Source: Flavobacteriales bacterium
Lineage (GTDB): Bacteria > Bacteroidota > Bacteroidia > Flavobacteriales_D > Crocinitomicaceae
Length of the DNA stretch: 64,000 bases
Reading direction: 5' to 3'
Assembly: GCA_947475095.1 (NCBI GenBank)
Contig: CANJLG010000002.1
Location: forward strand, 1-64,000
The position numbers and the translations under genes are program-made. The notes under the pieces are model-generated. The model worked only from the letters and a program-made list of their open reading frames with translations, searched no databases and was not told where the DNA came from. Below, piece by piece: positions 8,946-16,579 of this stretch; position 1 is the first letter of the stretch, and every line of letters begins with the position of its first letter.

Positions 8946-9020
8946 GGAGGGAGACGGGTCTCGAACCCGCGACCTTCGGTACCACAAACCGACGCTCTAA
9001 CCAACTGAGCTACAACCTCC
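8946..9020 (-). tRNA. tRNA-His (anticodon GTG)
   Basis: Cloverleaf on the minus strand: D arm GCTCAGTTGGTTAGAGC, anticodon stem TCGGT/ACCGA with loop TTGTGGT (anticodon GTG), and T arm GCGGG-TTCGAGA-CCCGT. The extra 5' G (-1) opposite C73 is the histidine identity element. CCA is not encoded. In the acceptor stem GAGGTTG faces CTCCCTC, so positions 5-68 (T/C) and 6-67 (T/T) do not pair, which is unusual for a working tRNA. A terminator follows at once. Confidence 0.88.
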
Positions 9021-9160
9021 ATTATTGTGGCAACAAATATACTAATTTTACCGGAATATAGCACAAGAAAGATCTCAATTTTTAATATTTGTGATACAGA
9101 GTAGCGCTTCGTAACCATTAAATTATTAAAAAATAAAGACCGAATAAAAGCGTTAAGCCT

Positions 9161-9168
9161 TACCTTTG
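9161..9168 (+). promoter_or_regulatory. -7 promoter element (TACCTTTG) for the TonB-dependent receptor
   Basis: Exact match to the Bacteroidota TAnnTTTG -7 consensus, ending 7 bp before the ATG at 9176, so the 5' leader would be very short or absent. No clear -33 TTG at the expected spacing. Confidence 0.55.
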
Positions 9169-9175
9169 TTTTCAT

Positions 9176-11818
9176 ATGAAATGGTTTTTCCTATTAATCC
9201 TATCGCTATTATCGCTGCGTGGTATCGCCCAACAAAGAACAATTGTTGGAAGCTGCATCGACAAAAGAGGCGAACCATTAGAAAACGTAAGAGTACAAAT
9301 CAACACACGTCCTAGCCAAGAAGCAATAAGCGATTCATTGGGTGCCTATTTATTTAATACAGAACAAATCGATACCCTGAAAATAGTTCTAACAATTGAT
9401 GAATACCGGGAAGTTCGAATGCTCTACATGGGACGGTCAAGCAAGTTAAAATATCAAATAGAAGCAGTAAAATTTCCAATACAGCAAGTCAAAACGATCA
9501 ATATAATTTCCAATAAAGATGATCCTTTTGAACTTACTCGACTTGCTCCTTTTGACCCGCAAAGAATAACAGGTAGCGTAGAACGTACCTTGACCTTAAT
9601 TACAGCAGCCGTTTCCAACAACGAACTCACCACAAACTATAACGTTAGAGGAGGGAACTACGACGAGAATTTAGTGTATGTAAATGGTTTCTTAGTATAT
9701 CGTCCGTTTTTAACGAGAAGTGGGCAACAAGAAGGCATGAGCTTCATTCATTCTGCACTCGTTGAATCAGTAAAATTTTCCGGCGGCGGATTTGACGCAG
9801 TATATGGCGACAAACTTAGTTCTGTTTTAGATATCGAATATAAAACACCCAAAAGCACCAAAGCATCAGCATTACTATCTTTACAAGGAACTGAGGCCCA
9901 TGTAGAACAAGCTGTTTCAAAAAAGTTCAACTATCTTGTTGGGGCACGATACCGATCAAATGGCTACCTACTTAATTCCTTGCCCACAAAAGGTGCCTAC
10001 AATCCAGTTTTTATGGACGCGCAAGTGCTTACTAACTTCCAAATTCATCCGAAAATCACCTGGTCGATACTCGGCCATTTTTCTTCCAATGATTATCAAT
10101 TTAGCCCACAAACCGCTGTAACTGACTTTGGAACTGCCAATGAAGCGTATTCCTTTAGGATCTACTTCGATGGTAGAGAAAGTACTCGTTTTCAAACCAT
10201 GATGGGTGGCACCTCCCTAAAATTCCAAGCCTCAAAGAAAACGGATTTAGACTTCTATGCCACAGTGTTTAACTCAAATGAAAAAGAGTATTTTGATATT
10301 CAAGGGCAATATTATATCAACGAATTGGAAATGGATCCCTCCAAAGAAACCTATGGTGATTCAATCGCAGTGTTAGGAATTGGAACTTTTTTAAACCATG
10401 CAAGAAATCAGTTAGATGCTACAATCACCTCTGTCTATCATCAAGGTGAGCATCGTTTTAAAGCCAATTACAGTGATTTCGAAAAAACAAAATTTATTAC
10501 CTCTACCTTAAAATGGGGGGTAAATTACCAACACGATGAATTCAATGATGTACTCAGTGAATGGAAGATGATTGATTCAGCCGGATACAGTGTGCCGCAG
10601 GGAACTCCAAATCAAGTTGAATTATTTGAAACCATCAAAAGTAATCTAAACCTCAGTGGTGAGCGCTTTACAGGATTTACCCAATGGAACATGAGTAGAA
10701 CAAACACTCTTCGTAATTATAAGGTAAATATCCTTAAAAAAACTAAAATATTGGGTGTCAAGAAGCAAGTCTTATATCAAGATACCCTCAGCGAATCCTT
10801 GAAAAAATTTGCCTTAAGTATTGGATTACGAAGTGGATATACCACCGTTAACAATGAATTTTACCTCACTCCTAGAGCGGCAATAATTTTTTATCCGCGA
10901 AACTACATGGTGAACAATGGACGTATTGCTAGAAGAAATATAAGTTACCGATTATCGTCTGGACTTTATTACCAGCCCCCTTTTTATCGTGAATTTAGAA
11001 CCTTAGAAGGCTCCTTAAATACACAGGTAAAGTCCCAAAAATCATTGCATGTGGTAGCAGGTACCGAATTATTGTTTTCAATGTGGGACAGGGAGCAACC
11101 CTTTAAGCTTTCCGGAGAATTGTATTACAAGTATTTATGGGATGTCAATCCCTATGAGATTGAGAATGTTCGTACGCGTTACTATGCCGACAACAATGCC
11201 GTTGCATATGCCTATGGTTTCGATGTAAACATTCATGGGGAATTTGTAGAGGGAATTGAATCATTTTTTAAGCTTGGCATACTCTCCACCAAAGAAAATT
11301 TGAAAGATGATTCTTATAAAGAATACTATAATGCAGCAGGAGATAAAATTATTTTTGGCTACAGTAATGATCAAGTAATTACCGATAGCGCAACATTCTT
11401 CCCCGGTTTCATCCCTCGTCCGACAGATCAATTATTCAATTTTGGTGCCTTGGTGCAAGACAAGATGCCTGGCCTTGAGGATTTTACCGTACAAATGGGA
11501 ATGCAATTTTCAACTGGATTGCCATATGGTCCACCCGACCGAACACGGTACAAAGACACCCTGCGGCTGAAAAGTTATTTTAGAGTCGATTTAGGATTGG
11601 CATACGATCTTATTTCCGACAATAAAACCAGAAAAGACAACTTTTGGGGAAGAAATTTTTCTGACGCACTAATTTCATTAGAGATCTTCAACCTCCTTGG
11701 AATTAATAACGTACTGTCGAAACAATGGATTCAAGATGTGCAAGGAAAATACTACGCCATACCAAACTACCTAACTCAGCGCAGAATCAATCTTAAATTT
11801 ATTTGTAAAATCCGTTAA
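9176..11818 (+). CDS. TonB-dependent outer-membrane receptor with CarboxypepD-reg-like domain
   Basis: An 880-residue protein with a signal peptide (about 1-19, LRGIAQ). Residues 22-100 form a carboxypeptidase-regulatory-like beta-sandwich (GSCIDKRGEPLENVRVQI). About residues 120-235 are a plug domain (YNVRGGNYDENLVYVNGF; FSGGGFDAVYGDKLSSVLDI), and the rest is an outer-membrane beta-barrel ending in an aromatic/basic strand (INLKFICKIR). The family imports ligands across the outer membrane using TonB energy; an ExbB-ExbD-TonB set lies at 43.8-45.7 kb. It has no SusD-like partner, so it is not a classic Sus transporter, and its substrate cannot be inferred. Its stop overlaps that of the convergent response regulator. 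Confidence 0.92.
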   Translation: MKWFFLLILSLLSLRGIAQQRTIVGSCIDKRGEPLENVRVQINTRPSQEAISDSLGAYLFNTEQIDTLKIVLTIDEYREVRMLYMGRSSKLKYQIEAVKFPIQQVKTINIISNKDDPFELTRLAPFDPQRITGSVERTLTLITAAVSNNELTTNYNVRGGNYDENLVYVNGFLVYRPFLTRSGQQEGMSFIHSALVESVKFSGGGFDAVYGDKLSSVLDIEYKTPKSTKASALLSLQGTEAHVEQAVSKKFNYLVGARYRSNGYLLNSLPTKGAYNPVFMDAQVLTNFQIHPKITWSILGHFSSNDYQFSPQTAVTDFGTANEAYSFRIYFDGRESTRFQTMMGGTSLKFQASKKTDLDFYATVFNSNEKEYFDIQGQYYINELEMDPSKETYGDSIAVLGIGTFLNHARNQLDATITSVYHQGEHRFKANYSDFEKTKFITSTLKWGVNYQHDEFNDVLSEWKMIDSAGYSVPQGTPNQVELFETIKSNLNLSGERFTGFTQWNMSRTNTLRNYKVNILKKTKILGVKKQVLYQDTLSESLKKFALSIGLRSGYTTVNNEFYLTPRAAIIFYPRNYMVNNGRIARRNISYRLSSGLYYQPPFYREFRTLEGSLNTQVKSQKSLHVVAGTELLFSMWDREQPFKLSGELYYKYLWDVNPYEIENVRTRYYADNNAVAYAYGFDVNIHGEFVEGIESFFKLGILSTKENLKDDSYKEYYNAAGDKIIFGYSNDQVITDSATFFPGFIPRPTDQLFNFGALVQDKMPGLEDFTVQMGMQFSTGLPYGPPDRTRYKDTLRLKSYFRVDLGLAYDLISDNKTRKDNFWGRNFSDALISLEIFNLLGINNVLSKQWIQDVQGKYYAIPNYLTQRRINLKFICKIR

Positions 11819-12495
11819 TTTAAGGCGTTAGGAGCAAAAAGAAACTTATTGGGATGCACCAATTCTGTCTTTACCGCATACATCACAATCCCAGCTGTAT
11901 TTCGAACACCTAATTTGCTCATGATATTTTTCCGGTGAGTATTAATGGTATGTGTACTTAAAAATAATGACTCCGCAATTTGAATATTAGTTAAGCCTTC
12001 AGCAATAAACTTAATGATCTCCGTTTCACGTTCAGTTAAGATAACCGCTTCACAAGTAAAACCATCGACATCTATATCGTGAACATCTATATTTGCTCGT
12101 TGAATGGTTTCTAATAATTGACCGCAAAAAAACCGATTACCCTTTTTTGTTTCTTTTACCGCATCTAATATTTCGGATAATTCACAATCCTTTTTCACAT
12201 AACTAATAACACCTGAACGAATAGCATCAACCAATGTTTGCGCACTTTGATCGGGCGTAATGGCAACAAACTTCACGCTTGCATCGTACTTTAAAACCTT
12301 AGAAATAATATTAATATCGAAACCTTGAGACGTGAAATCAATAAGCACCATGGAAGCGCCAAAAGACTTTATCTGATCTAGTAATTCCTGGTTATTTTGA
12401 GCATCACCAACAATCGTTAATGAAGAATCATTGCTCAGCACCGTACGCAAACCAATGCGCATAATGTCGTTGCTATCAGCAATTATAATTCCCAT
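11815..12495 (-). CDS. NarL/FixJ-family response regulator with LuxR-type HTH
   Basis: A 226-residue two-component regulator. The receiver domain is residues 1-120 (GIIIADSNDIMRIGLR start, phospho-acceptor D53 in VLIDFTS, conserved Lys in YVKKDC). A LuxR-type HTH follows at about 155-215 (LTERETEIIKFIAEGLTN..IAESLFLSTHTINTHRKNI). I chose the ATG at 12495. The longer reading from 12537 adds 14 residues unlike a receiver start and would run through a TATCTTTG promoter element at 12522-12529. No histidine kinase is adjacent, so its signal is unknown. Confidence 0.9.
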   Translation of the reverse strand: MGIIIADSNDIMRIGLRTVLSNDSSLTIVGDAQNNQELLDQIKSFGASMVLIDFTSQGFDINIISKVLKYDASVKFVAITPDQSAQTLVDAIRSGVISYVKKDCELSEILDAVKETKKGNRFFCGQLLETIQRANIDVHDIDVDGFTCEAVILTERETEIIKFIAEGLTNIQIAESLFLSTHTINTHRKNIMSKLGVRNTAGIVMYAVKTELVHPNKFLFAPNALN

Positions 12496-12521
12496 CTTAT
12501 TTAGAATTGTTTTAGATAAGA

Positions 12522-12529
12522 CAAAGATA
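12522..12529 (-). promoter_or_regulatory. -7 promoter element (TATCTTTG) for the response regulator
   Basis: Exact TAnnTTTG match on the minus strand, 26 bp upstream of the ATG at 12495. It decides the start codon, since the upstream ATG at 12537 lies outside the transcript. Confidence 0.6.
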
Positions 12530-12609
12530 AATTTCATTTTCTAATTGGCGGTCATTTTAAGCAATTAAATTCAAACATCTACCTAACAATCGTTTTCAAA
12601 GTAATTCTC

Positions 12610-12617
12610 TACTTTTG
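12610..12617 (+). promoter_or_regulatory. -7 promoter element (TACTTTTG) for sua5
   Basis: TAnnTTTG match ending 4 bp before the ATG at 12622, implying a leaderless or near-leaderless transcript. Confidence 0.5.
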
Positions 12618-12621
12618 TTCT

Positions 12622-13584
12622 ATGGAAACGATTATAACAGATAAGCTCTCCATAGCGAGTGAATGTCTGAAAGCAGGTGAACTTGTTGCCGTTCCAACGG
12701 AAACAGTATATGGACTAGCCGCCAATGGCATAGATCCCATAGCTATCCGTAAAATTTTTGAAGCGAAGGAGCGCCCATTAAACAATCCCTTAATCCTTCA
12801 TTTTGCTAATGAAGAGCAAATTTTGCCTTTTATATTAGATTTTCCTCCTATTCTAAAAGAACTGTCAAAAATATTTTGGCCAGGACCGCTCACCCTATTA
12901 CTCCCCAAAAGTACACGTGTAGATTACGCTATTACAGGTGATCGTTCACACCTCGCTGTTCGGATTCCTTCCCACCCACTCCTCTTAGAATTACTACGTA
13001 GTTTACCTTTTCCATTGGCGGCACCTAGCGCCAATTTATATGGTACGATTAGCCCAACTAGCGCTGCCCACGTATATAATCAACTAAAGGGAAGAATCCC
13101 AATAATTCTTGATGGTGGTCCTTGTGAAAAGGGCATTGAATCTACTATCATTGGCTTGGAAAATAATCGTGTACATGTTTATCGTTTAGGTGGCATATCG
13201 ATGGAGGAATTATCACTGCACTTAGAGGAATTGCCCCTAATCAACAATAAAGCGACAGATCATGGAATCGCGAGCGGCATGGTAAAGCACCATTATGCTC
13301 CAAAAACCCCCTTATTTTTTTACAAGGAGGGTCAACGTGATCTTAGCGAACAAAGCGGCTATATTTTTTACAAGAATAATCCCTTAAGCGATCGTTTCAA
13401 ACACGTTATTGTGTTAAGTGAAAGTGGAGATCTTAACGAGGCCGCACGAAAATTGTACAGTGTCTTGCACCTCTTCGATGCAAAAGGCCTTGTTAAAATT
13501 AGTATCGAACGATTTCCCAATGAAGGCTTAGGAATGACCTTAAACGATCGATTAAATCGTGCTACAGCAAAATTTACCCCATAA
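12622..13584 (+). CDS. sua5: L-threonylcarbamoyladenylate synthase, Sua5 type
   Basis: Makes threonylcarbamoyl-AMP from threonine, bicarbonate and ATP for the t6A37 modification of ANN-decoding tRNAs. The 320-residue length shows the two-domain Sua5 form: a YrdC/TsaC domain at about 10-190 (VPTETVYGLAANG, KERPLNNPLILH, FWPGPLTLLLP, AVRIPSHPL, APSANLYGTISPTSA) and a C-terminal Sua5 domain from about 215 (GMVKHHYAPKTPLFFY). Single-gene transcription unit, ended by a strong hairpin. Confidence 0.95.
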   Translation: METIITDKLSIASECLKAGELVAVPTETVYGLAANGIDPIAIRKIFEAKERPLNNPLILHFANEEQILPFILDFPPILKELSKIFWPGPLTLLLPKSTRVDYAITGDRSHLAVRIPSHPLLLELLRSLPFPLAAPSANLYGTISPTSAAHVYNQLKGRIPIILDGGPCEKGIESTIIGLENNRVHVYRLGGISMEELSLHLEELPLINNKATDHGIASGMVKHHYAPKTPLFFYKEGQRDLSEQSGYIFYKNNPLSDRFKHVIVLSESGDLNEAARKLYSVLHLFDAKGLVKISIERFPNEGLGMTLNDRLNRATAKFTP

Positions 13585-13586
13585 AA

Positions 13587-13613
13587 AAAGCCTTCCGAAT
13601 TCGAAAGGCTTTT
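13587..13613. terminator. Bidirectional intrinsic terminator between sua5 and rpmE
   Basis: AAAAGCCTT and AAGGCTTTT arms around an inner GAATTC palindrome, with A and T tracts on the two sides. It serves the convergent sua5 (+) and L31 (-) genes. Confidence 0.85.
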
Positions 13614-13633
13614 GAATATATTTAAGTTTCAAA

Positions 13634-13888
13634 TCACTTCATGTGACGACCGAAACGGTTGTTAAATTTATCGATTCTACCTGCAGTATCAACAAATTGT
13701 GCAATACCAGTAAAGAAAGGGTGAGATTTATGAGAAATATCTAATTTCACCAAAGGATATTCATTGCCATCTTCCCAAAGGATAGTTTCTTTAGTAGATG
13801 CGCAAGAAGGACATACAAATGCATATTCATTCGACATGTCTTTAAATACTACTAATCTGTAATCGTCTGGGTGAATTTCGTTTTTCAT
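13634..13888 (-). CDS. rpmE2: 50S ribosomal protein L31 type B (bL31)
   Basis: An 84-residue ribosomal protein with the type B signature: IHPDDYRLVVFKDMSN at the N-terminus and SHPFFTGIAQFVDTAGRIDKFNNRFG towards the C-terminus. It carries a single CPSC pair (C26, C29), where type B proteins normally lack zinc cysteines and type A proteins have four ligands. Monocistronic and convergent with sua5. Confidence 0.94.
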   Translation of the reverse strand: MKNEIHPDDYRLVVFKDMSNEYAFVCPSCASTKETILWEDGNEYPLVKLDISHKSHPFFTGIAQFVDTAGRIDKFNNRFGRHMK

Positions 13889-14414
13889 GCTATTATCGTT
13901 TTCAAAATGGATTGCAAAAATAAGTATTTCTTTTTTATTTCCAATACAATTCAGGATTTATTACTGACTATTTTTATTTATGTCCGATAAAAAAAATGAA
14001 TTTTATAAAAACCCTCATGAATTTTAGGATTATTGTAGATTACTACCGATGAGGCTAGGTTGTTATGATTTACCTCGGCCCTTCCACAAGCACTAGCGAT
14101 CTGAACGAGTAAGAAAAGTGCTTAAATTATCAAAATTATCTCCATGTTCGTTTTTCTTCGTCTCGATTGGCAAAGTGAGGATGAAGAAAATTTCGATGCG
14201 TAAGCGATACCGAAAAGCGCTTGTCGTTTGATAGAAGTGTCTTTCGACTCCGCTCAATTCACTTTCAACAGATAATCGAGCGGAGCCGAGAGGATCTGCA
14301 TAGTGTCTTTCGACTCCGCTCAATTCACTTTCAACAGATAATCGAGCGGAGTATTTTAACAAATGAGGGGGGATAACTCTCAGAAATAGGCTGTAATCAA
14401 AGCTAGTTTGTTCT
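13889..14414. other. Repeat-bearing intergenic region
   Basis: About 530 bp without a supportable gene. It contains a tandem pair of 49-bp repeats (14237-14351). The translated frame across the repeats is low-complexity and lacks family features. Confidence 0.6.
14237..14351. repeat. Two 49-bp direct repeats, each able to form a hairpin
   Basis: 14237-14285 and 14303-14351 appear identical, offset 66 bp, with a 17-bp spacer. Each holds CTCCGCTC and GAGCGGAG, perfect 8-bp inverted arms around a 22-nt loop. The TTTCGACTCCGCTC core belongs to the dispersed hairpin motif also seen at 7354-7372. Confidence 0.85.
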
Positions 14415-14422
14415 TAAATTTG
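14415..14422 (+). promoter_or_regulatory. -7 promoter element (TAAATTTG) for the LpxD-like gene
   Basis: TAnnTTTG match 16 bp upstream of the TTG start at 14439. It supports translation beginning at that rare start codon. Confidence 0.5.
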
Positions 14423-14438
14423 TTTAAAATAATTCCCT

Positions 14439-15350
14439 TTGAAACTAAATGTACCCTATCGTCTAGATGATATTGCTTCCATAATTGGGTGTCAATACAT
14501 CGGGAATCCTGCGCATCAGGTAACAGGAATCAATGAAATTCATCTTGTTGAATCTGGGGATATTGTTTTTGTCGACCATCCTAAATATTATGAAAAAGCC
14601 CTAAATTCTGCTGCCACAACCATCATTATAGATAAAGAAACAAATTGTCCTGAAGGGAAAGCACTCATCATTTCAGCAAATCCATTTGATGATTTTAATG
14701 CCTTAACACGCCATTTCGCACCAAAACTAGGACCTAAAACCGATTCTGTCGATCAAGATATTATTTATCCTAACGTTTACATTGGTCACAATGTACACAT
14801 CGGAAAAAACGTGCGTATTTACCCTGGAGCCTCCATTTTAGATGGTACAAGGATTCACGATAATGTAATTATTGGGGCAAACAGTGTGATTGGTCACGAT
14901 GCTTTCTACTACAAGAAAACAAATGGTAAATACAACGCCATGCATTCCTGCGGAAATGTAATTATCGAAGAAGGTGTCGAAATTGGTGCCTTGTGCACGA
15001 TTGACCGAGGCGTTACAGGCATAACCACTATCGGTAGAGGGACAAAAATCGACAATCAAGTGCATGTTGGTCATGATACCGTAATTGGGCAAGATTGTTT
15101 AATCGCTGCAGGTGTTGCCATAGCGGGTTGCGTAGTCATAGAAGATCGCGTGGTAATATGGGGCCAAGTTGGCATTGCTAGCAGTATAAAAATAGGGGAA
15201 GGAGCCATTATTTTAGCGCAAAGTGGTGTTATGAAAGAGTTAGAAGCAGGAAAAACCTATTTTGGAAGTCCTTGCGGTGAAGTGAAAGAAAAATTTAGAG
15301 AATTAGTTGCACTTCGATCCCTTCCGGATTTTATGCAGGGCAAAAAATGA
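14439..15350 (+). CDS. LpxD-like N-acyltransferase (left-handed beta-helix)
   Basis: A 303-residue hexapeptide-repeat acyltransferase resembling LpxD, which transfers a 3-hydroxyacyl chain from ACP to UDP-3-O-acylglucosamine in lipid A synthesis. An N-terminal uridine-binding-like domain covers about 1-100 (YRLDDIASIIGCQYIG, VESGDIVFVDHPKYYEKAL). The beta-helix follows at about 105-280 (IGHNVHIGKNVRIYPGA; KIDNQVHVGHDTVIG; GSP near the end). Start is TTG at 14439: no ATG occurs before the beta-helix and the N-terminal domain begins right there. Flavobacteria often carry a second, divergent LpxD-like gene; this looks like that paralogue, so the acceptor is uncertain. It overlaps the next gene by 4 bases (ATGA). 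Confidence 0.82.
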   Translation: MKLNVPYRLDDIASIIGCQYIGNPAHQVTGINEIHLVESGDIVFVDHPKYYEKALNSAATTIIIDKETNCPEGKALIISANPFDDFNALTRHFAPKLGPKTDSVDQDIIYPNVYIGHNVHIGKNVRIYPGASILDGTRIHDNVIIGANSVIGHDAFYYKKTNGKYNAMHSCGNVIIEEGVEIGALCTIDRGVTGITTIGRGTKIDNQVHVGHDTVIGQDCLIAAGVAIAGCVVIEDRVVIWGQVGIASSIKIGEGAIILAQSGVMKELEAGKTYFGSPCGEVKEKFRELVALRSLPDFMQGKK

Positions 15351-16579
15351 CCGAGGCCCTACAAAATAAGCTAGATCAAAAAATTGCATTACAGGCCTTA
15401 AAACTCAATGCCCTGTTGGAAATTACTACAGCAATTAACAACAATCTTTCCACCGAACAATTACTCAATAATTTTTCATTTGTCCTAAAGCAACAATTGA
15501 ATTTTCGCCGCTTTGTTTTATTGATTCAACAAGAAAAATGGAGCTGTATACTAAAGGAAGGCGTGAAGGGTAAAATTGATGCGGAAAAATTGATACTTGA
15601 TTTAGTGCGTTTTAAGGATACCACAATCGTTGTAGACTCCAACTCTGCCTTACTTAAAGAATTTAATGTTGTCCTCCCTGTGTTGCATTTAGGTAAACCC
15701 CTAGCCTATTTATTGCTGACTGATAATCAATTGAAACCGGCAGCATTGGAAGATGCCGATTCACACTTAACTTTCGCACAAACTATTACTAGCATCATTG
15801 CAGTAGCGATTGAAAACAAACGATTGGTAAAAAGTAATGTGGTAAAAGAAATCATATCCAAAGACCTCGAAGTTGCTTCGGAACTACAAAAATTACTTTT
15901 TCCATCCGATCTTCCGTCCGACCGAAAAATGGACATTCACGCAAAATACATTCAGCGACATGCAATTGGTGGTGATTACTACGACTTCATACCCCTTGGC
16001 GACGACGAATACATTCTTTGTATTGCAGATGTATCAGGAAAAGGAATTAGTGCAGCGATGTTGATGGCGAATTTTCAGGCAACCATACGAACGCTCTTTA
16101 AATACCAGCGTTTTGAGTTAGCCTTTTTAATGGAGGAATTAAATAAAAAAGTAATCTTGAATGCAAAAGGAGAAAAATTCATTACATTTTTCATCGCCCA
16201 CTTCAATGCCTACAGCCGAAAGCTAAAGTATATTAATGCCGGTCATAATTACCCAATTCTCTTCATGAACCAAAAGGTGCAAGTATTAGATAAAGGATGC
16301 ATTGGCTTAGGAATGTTGGATGAATTACCTTCCATAAACATTGGTTCACTGATTTTAAACAGCAGTGCTACCCTAGTACTTTATACCGATGGTGTTGTGG
16401 AGACATTAGATGAATCGGGGGAGGAATTTGGATCAGAACGCTTAATAAAAGATATAAAATCATACTCAAGTTTAAAGATGGAGGACATGAACAACATTAT
16501 TTTCTCACATCTTTCAGAGTGGTGCAACACCTCAAATTATGGCGATGATACGGCAATTATGAGTTGTAAATTTTTTTAA
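15347..16579 (+). CDS. PP2C/SpoIIE-type serine phosphatase with N-terminal GAF-like domain
   Basis: A 410-residue cytosolic regulator. About residues 15-180 resemble a GAF sensor (LLEITTAINNNLSTEQLLNNF). About 190-410 form a SpoIIE/RsbU-type PP2C phosphatase with metal-binding acidic motifs: GGDYYDF, ADVSGKGISAAMLMANFQA, NAGHNYP, YTDGVVET, and YGDDTAIM near the end. Such phosphatases act on anti-sigma-antagonist proteins or similar partners; none is adjacent. Coupled to the LpxD-like gene by a 4-base overlap; its stop overlaps that of the convergent PorU-like gene. Confidence 0.9.
   Translation: MTEALQNKLDQKIALQALKLNALLEITTAINNNLSTEQLLNNFSFVLKQQLNFRRFVLLIQQEKWSCILKEGVKGKIDAEKLILDLVRFKDTTIVVDSNSALLKEFNVVLPVLHLGKPLAYLLLTDNQLKPAALEDADSHLTFAQTITSIIAVAIENKRLVKSNVVKEIISKDLEVASELQKLLFPSDLPSDRKMDIHAKYIQRHAIGGDYYDFIPLGDDEYILCIADVSGKGISAAMLMANFQATIRTLFKYQRFELAFLMEELNKKVILNAKGEKFITFFIAHFNAYSRKLKYINAGHNYPILFMNQKVQVLDKGCIGLGMLDELPSINIGSLILNSSATLVLYTDGVVETLDESGEEFGSERLIKDIKSYSSLKMEDMNNIIFSHLSEWCNTSNYGDDTAIMSCKFF

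Noticed and set aside
8793-9175. Two overlapping minus-strand ORFs with Arg-rich translations
   Set aside because: They run through tRNA-His, its terminator and the tRNA-like fragment. The VAQLVRAS-type translation is the classic artefact of reading a tRNA.
14237-14351. Two 49-bp repeats with a 17-bp spacer as a mini-CRISPR
   Set aside because: There are only two copies, the spacer is too short and no cas gene is nearby. The arms match a dispersed hairpin motif.
14093-14362. 89-codon minus-strand ORF
   Set aside because: It translates the tandem hairpin repeats (duplicated SARLSVESELSGVERH phrase) and has no family signal.
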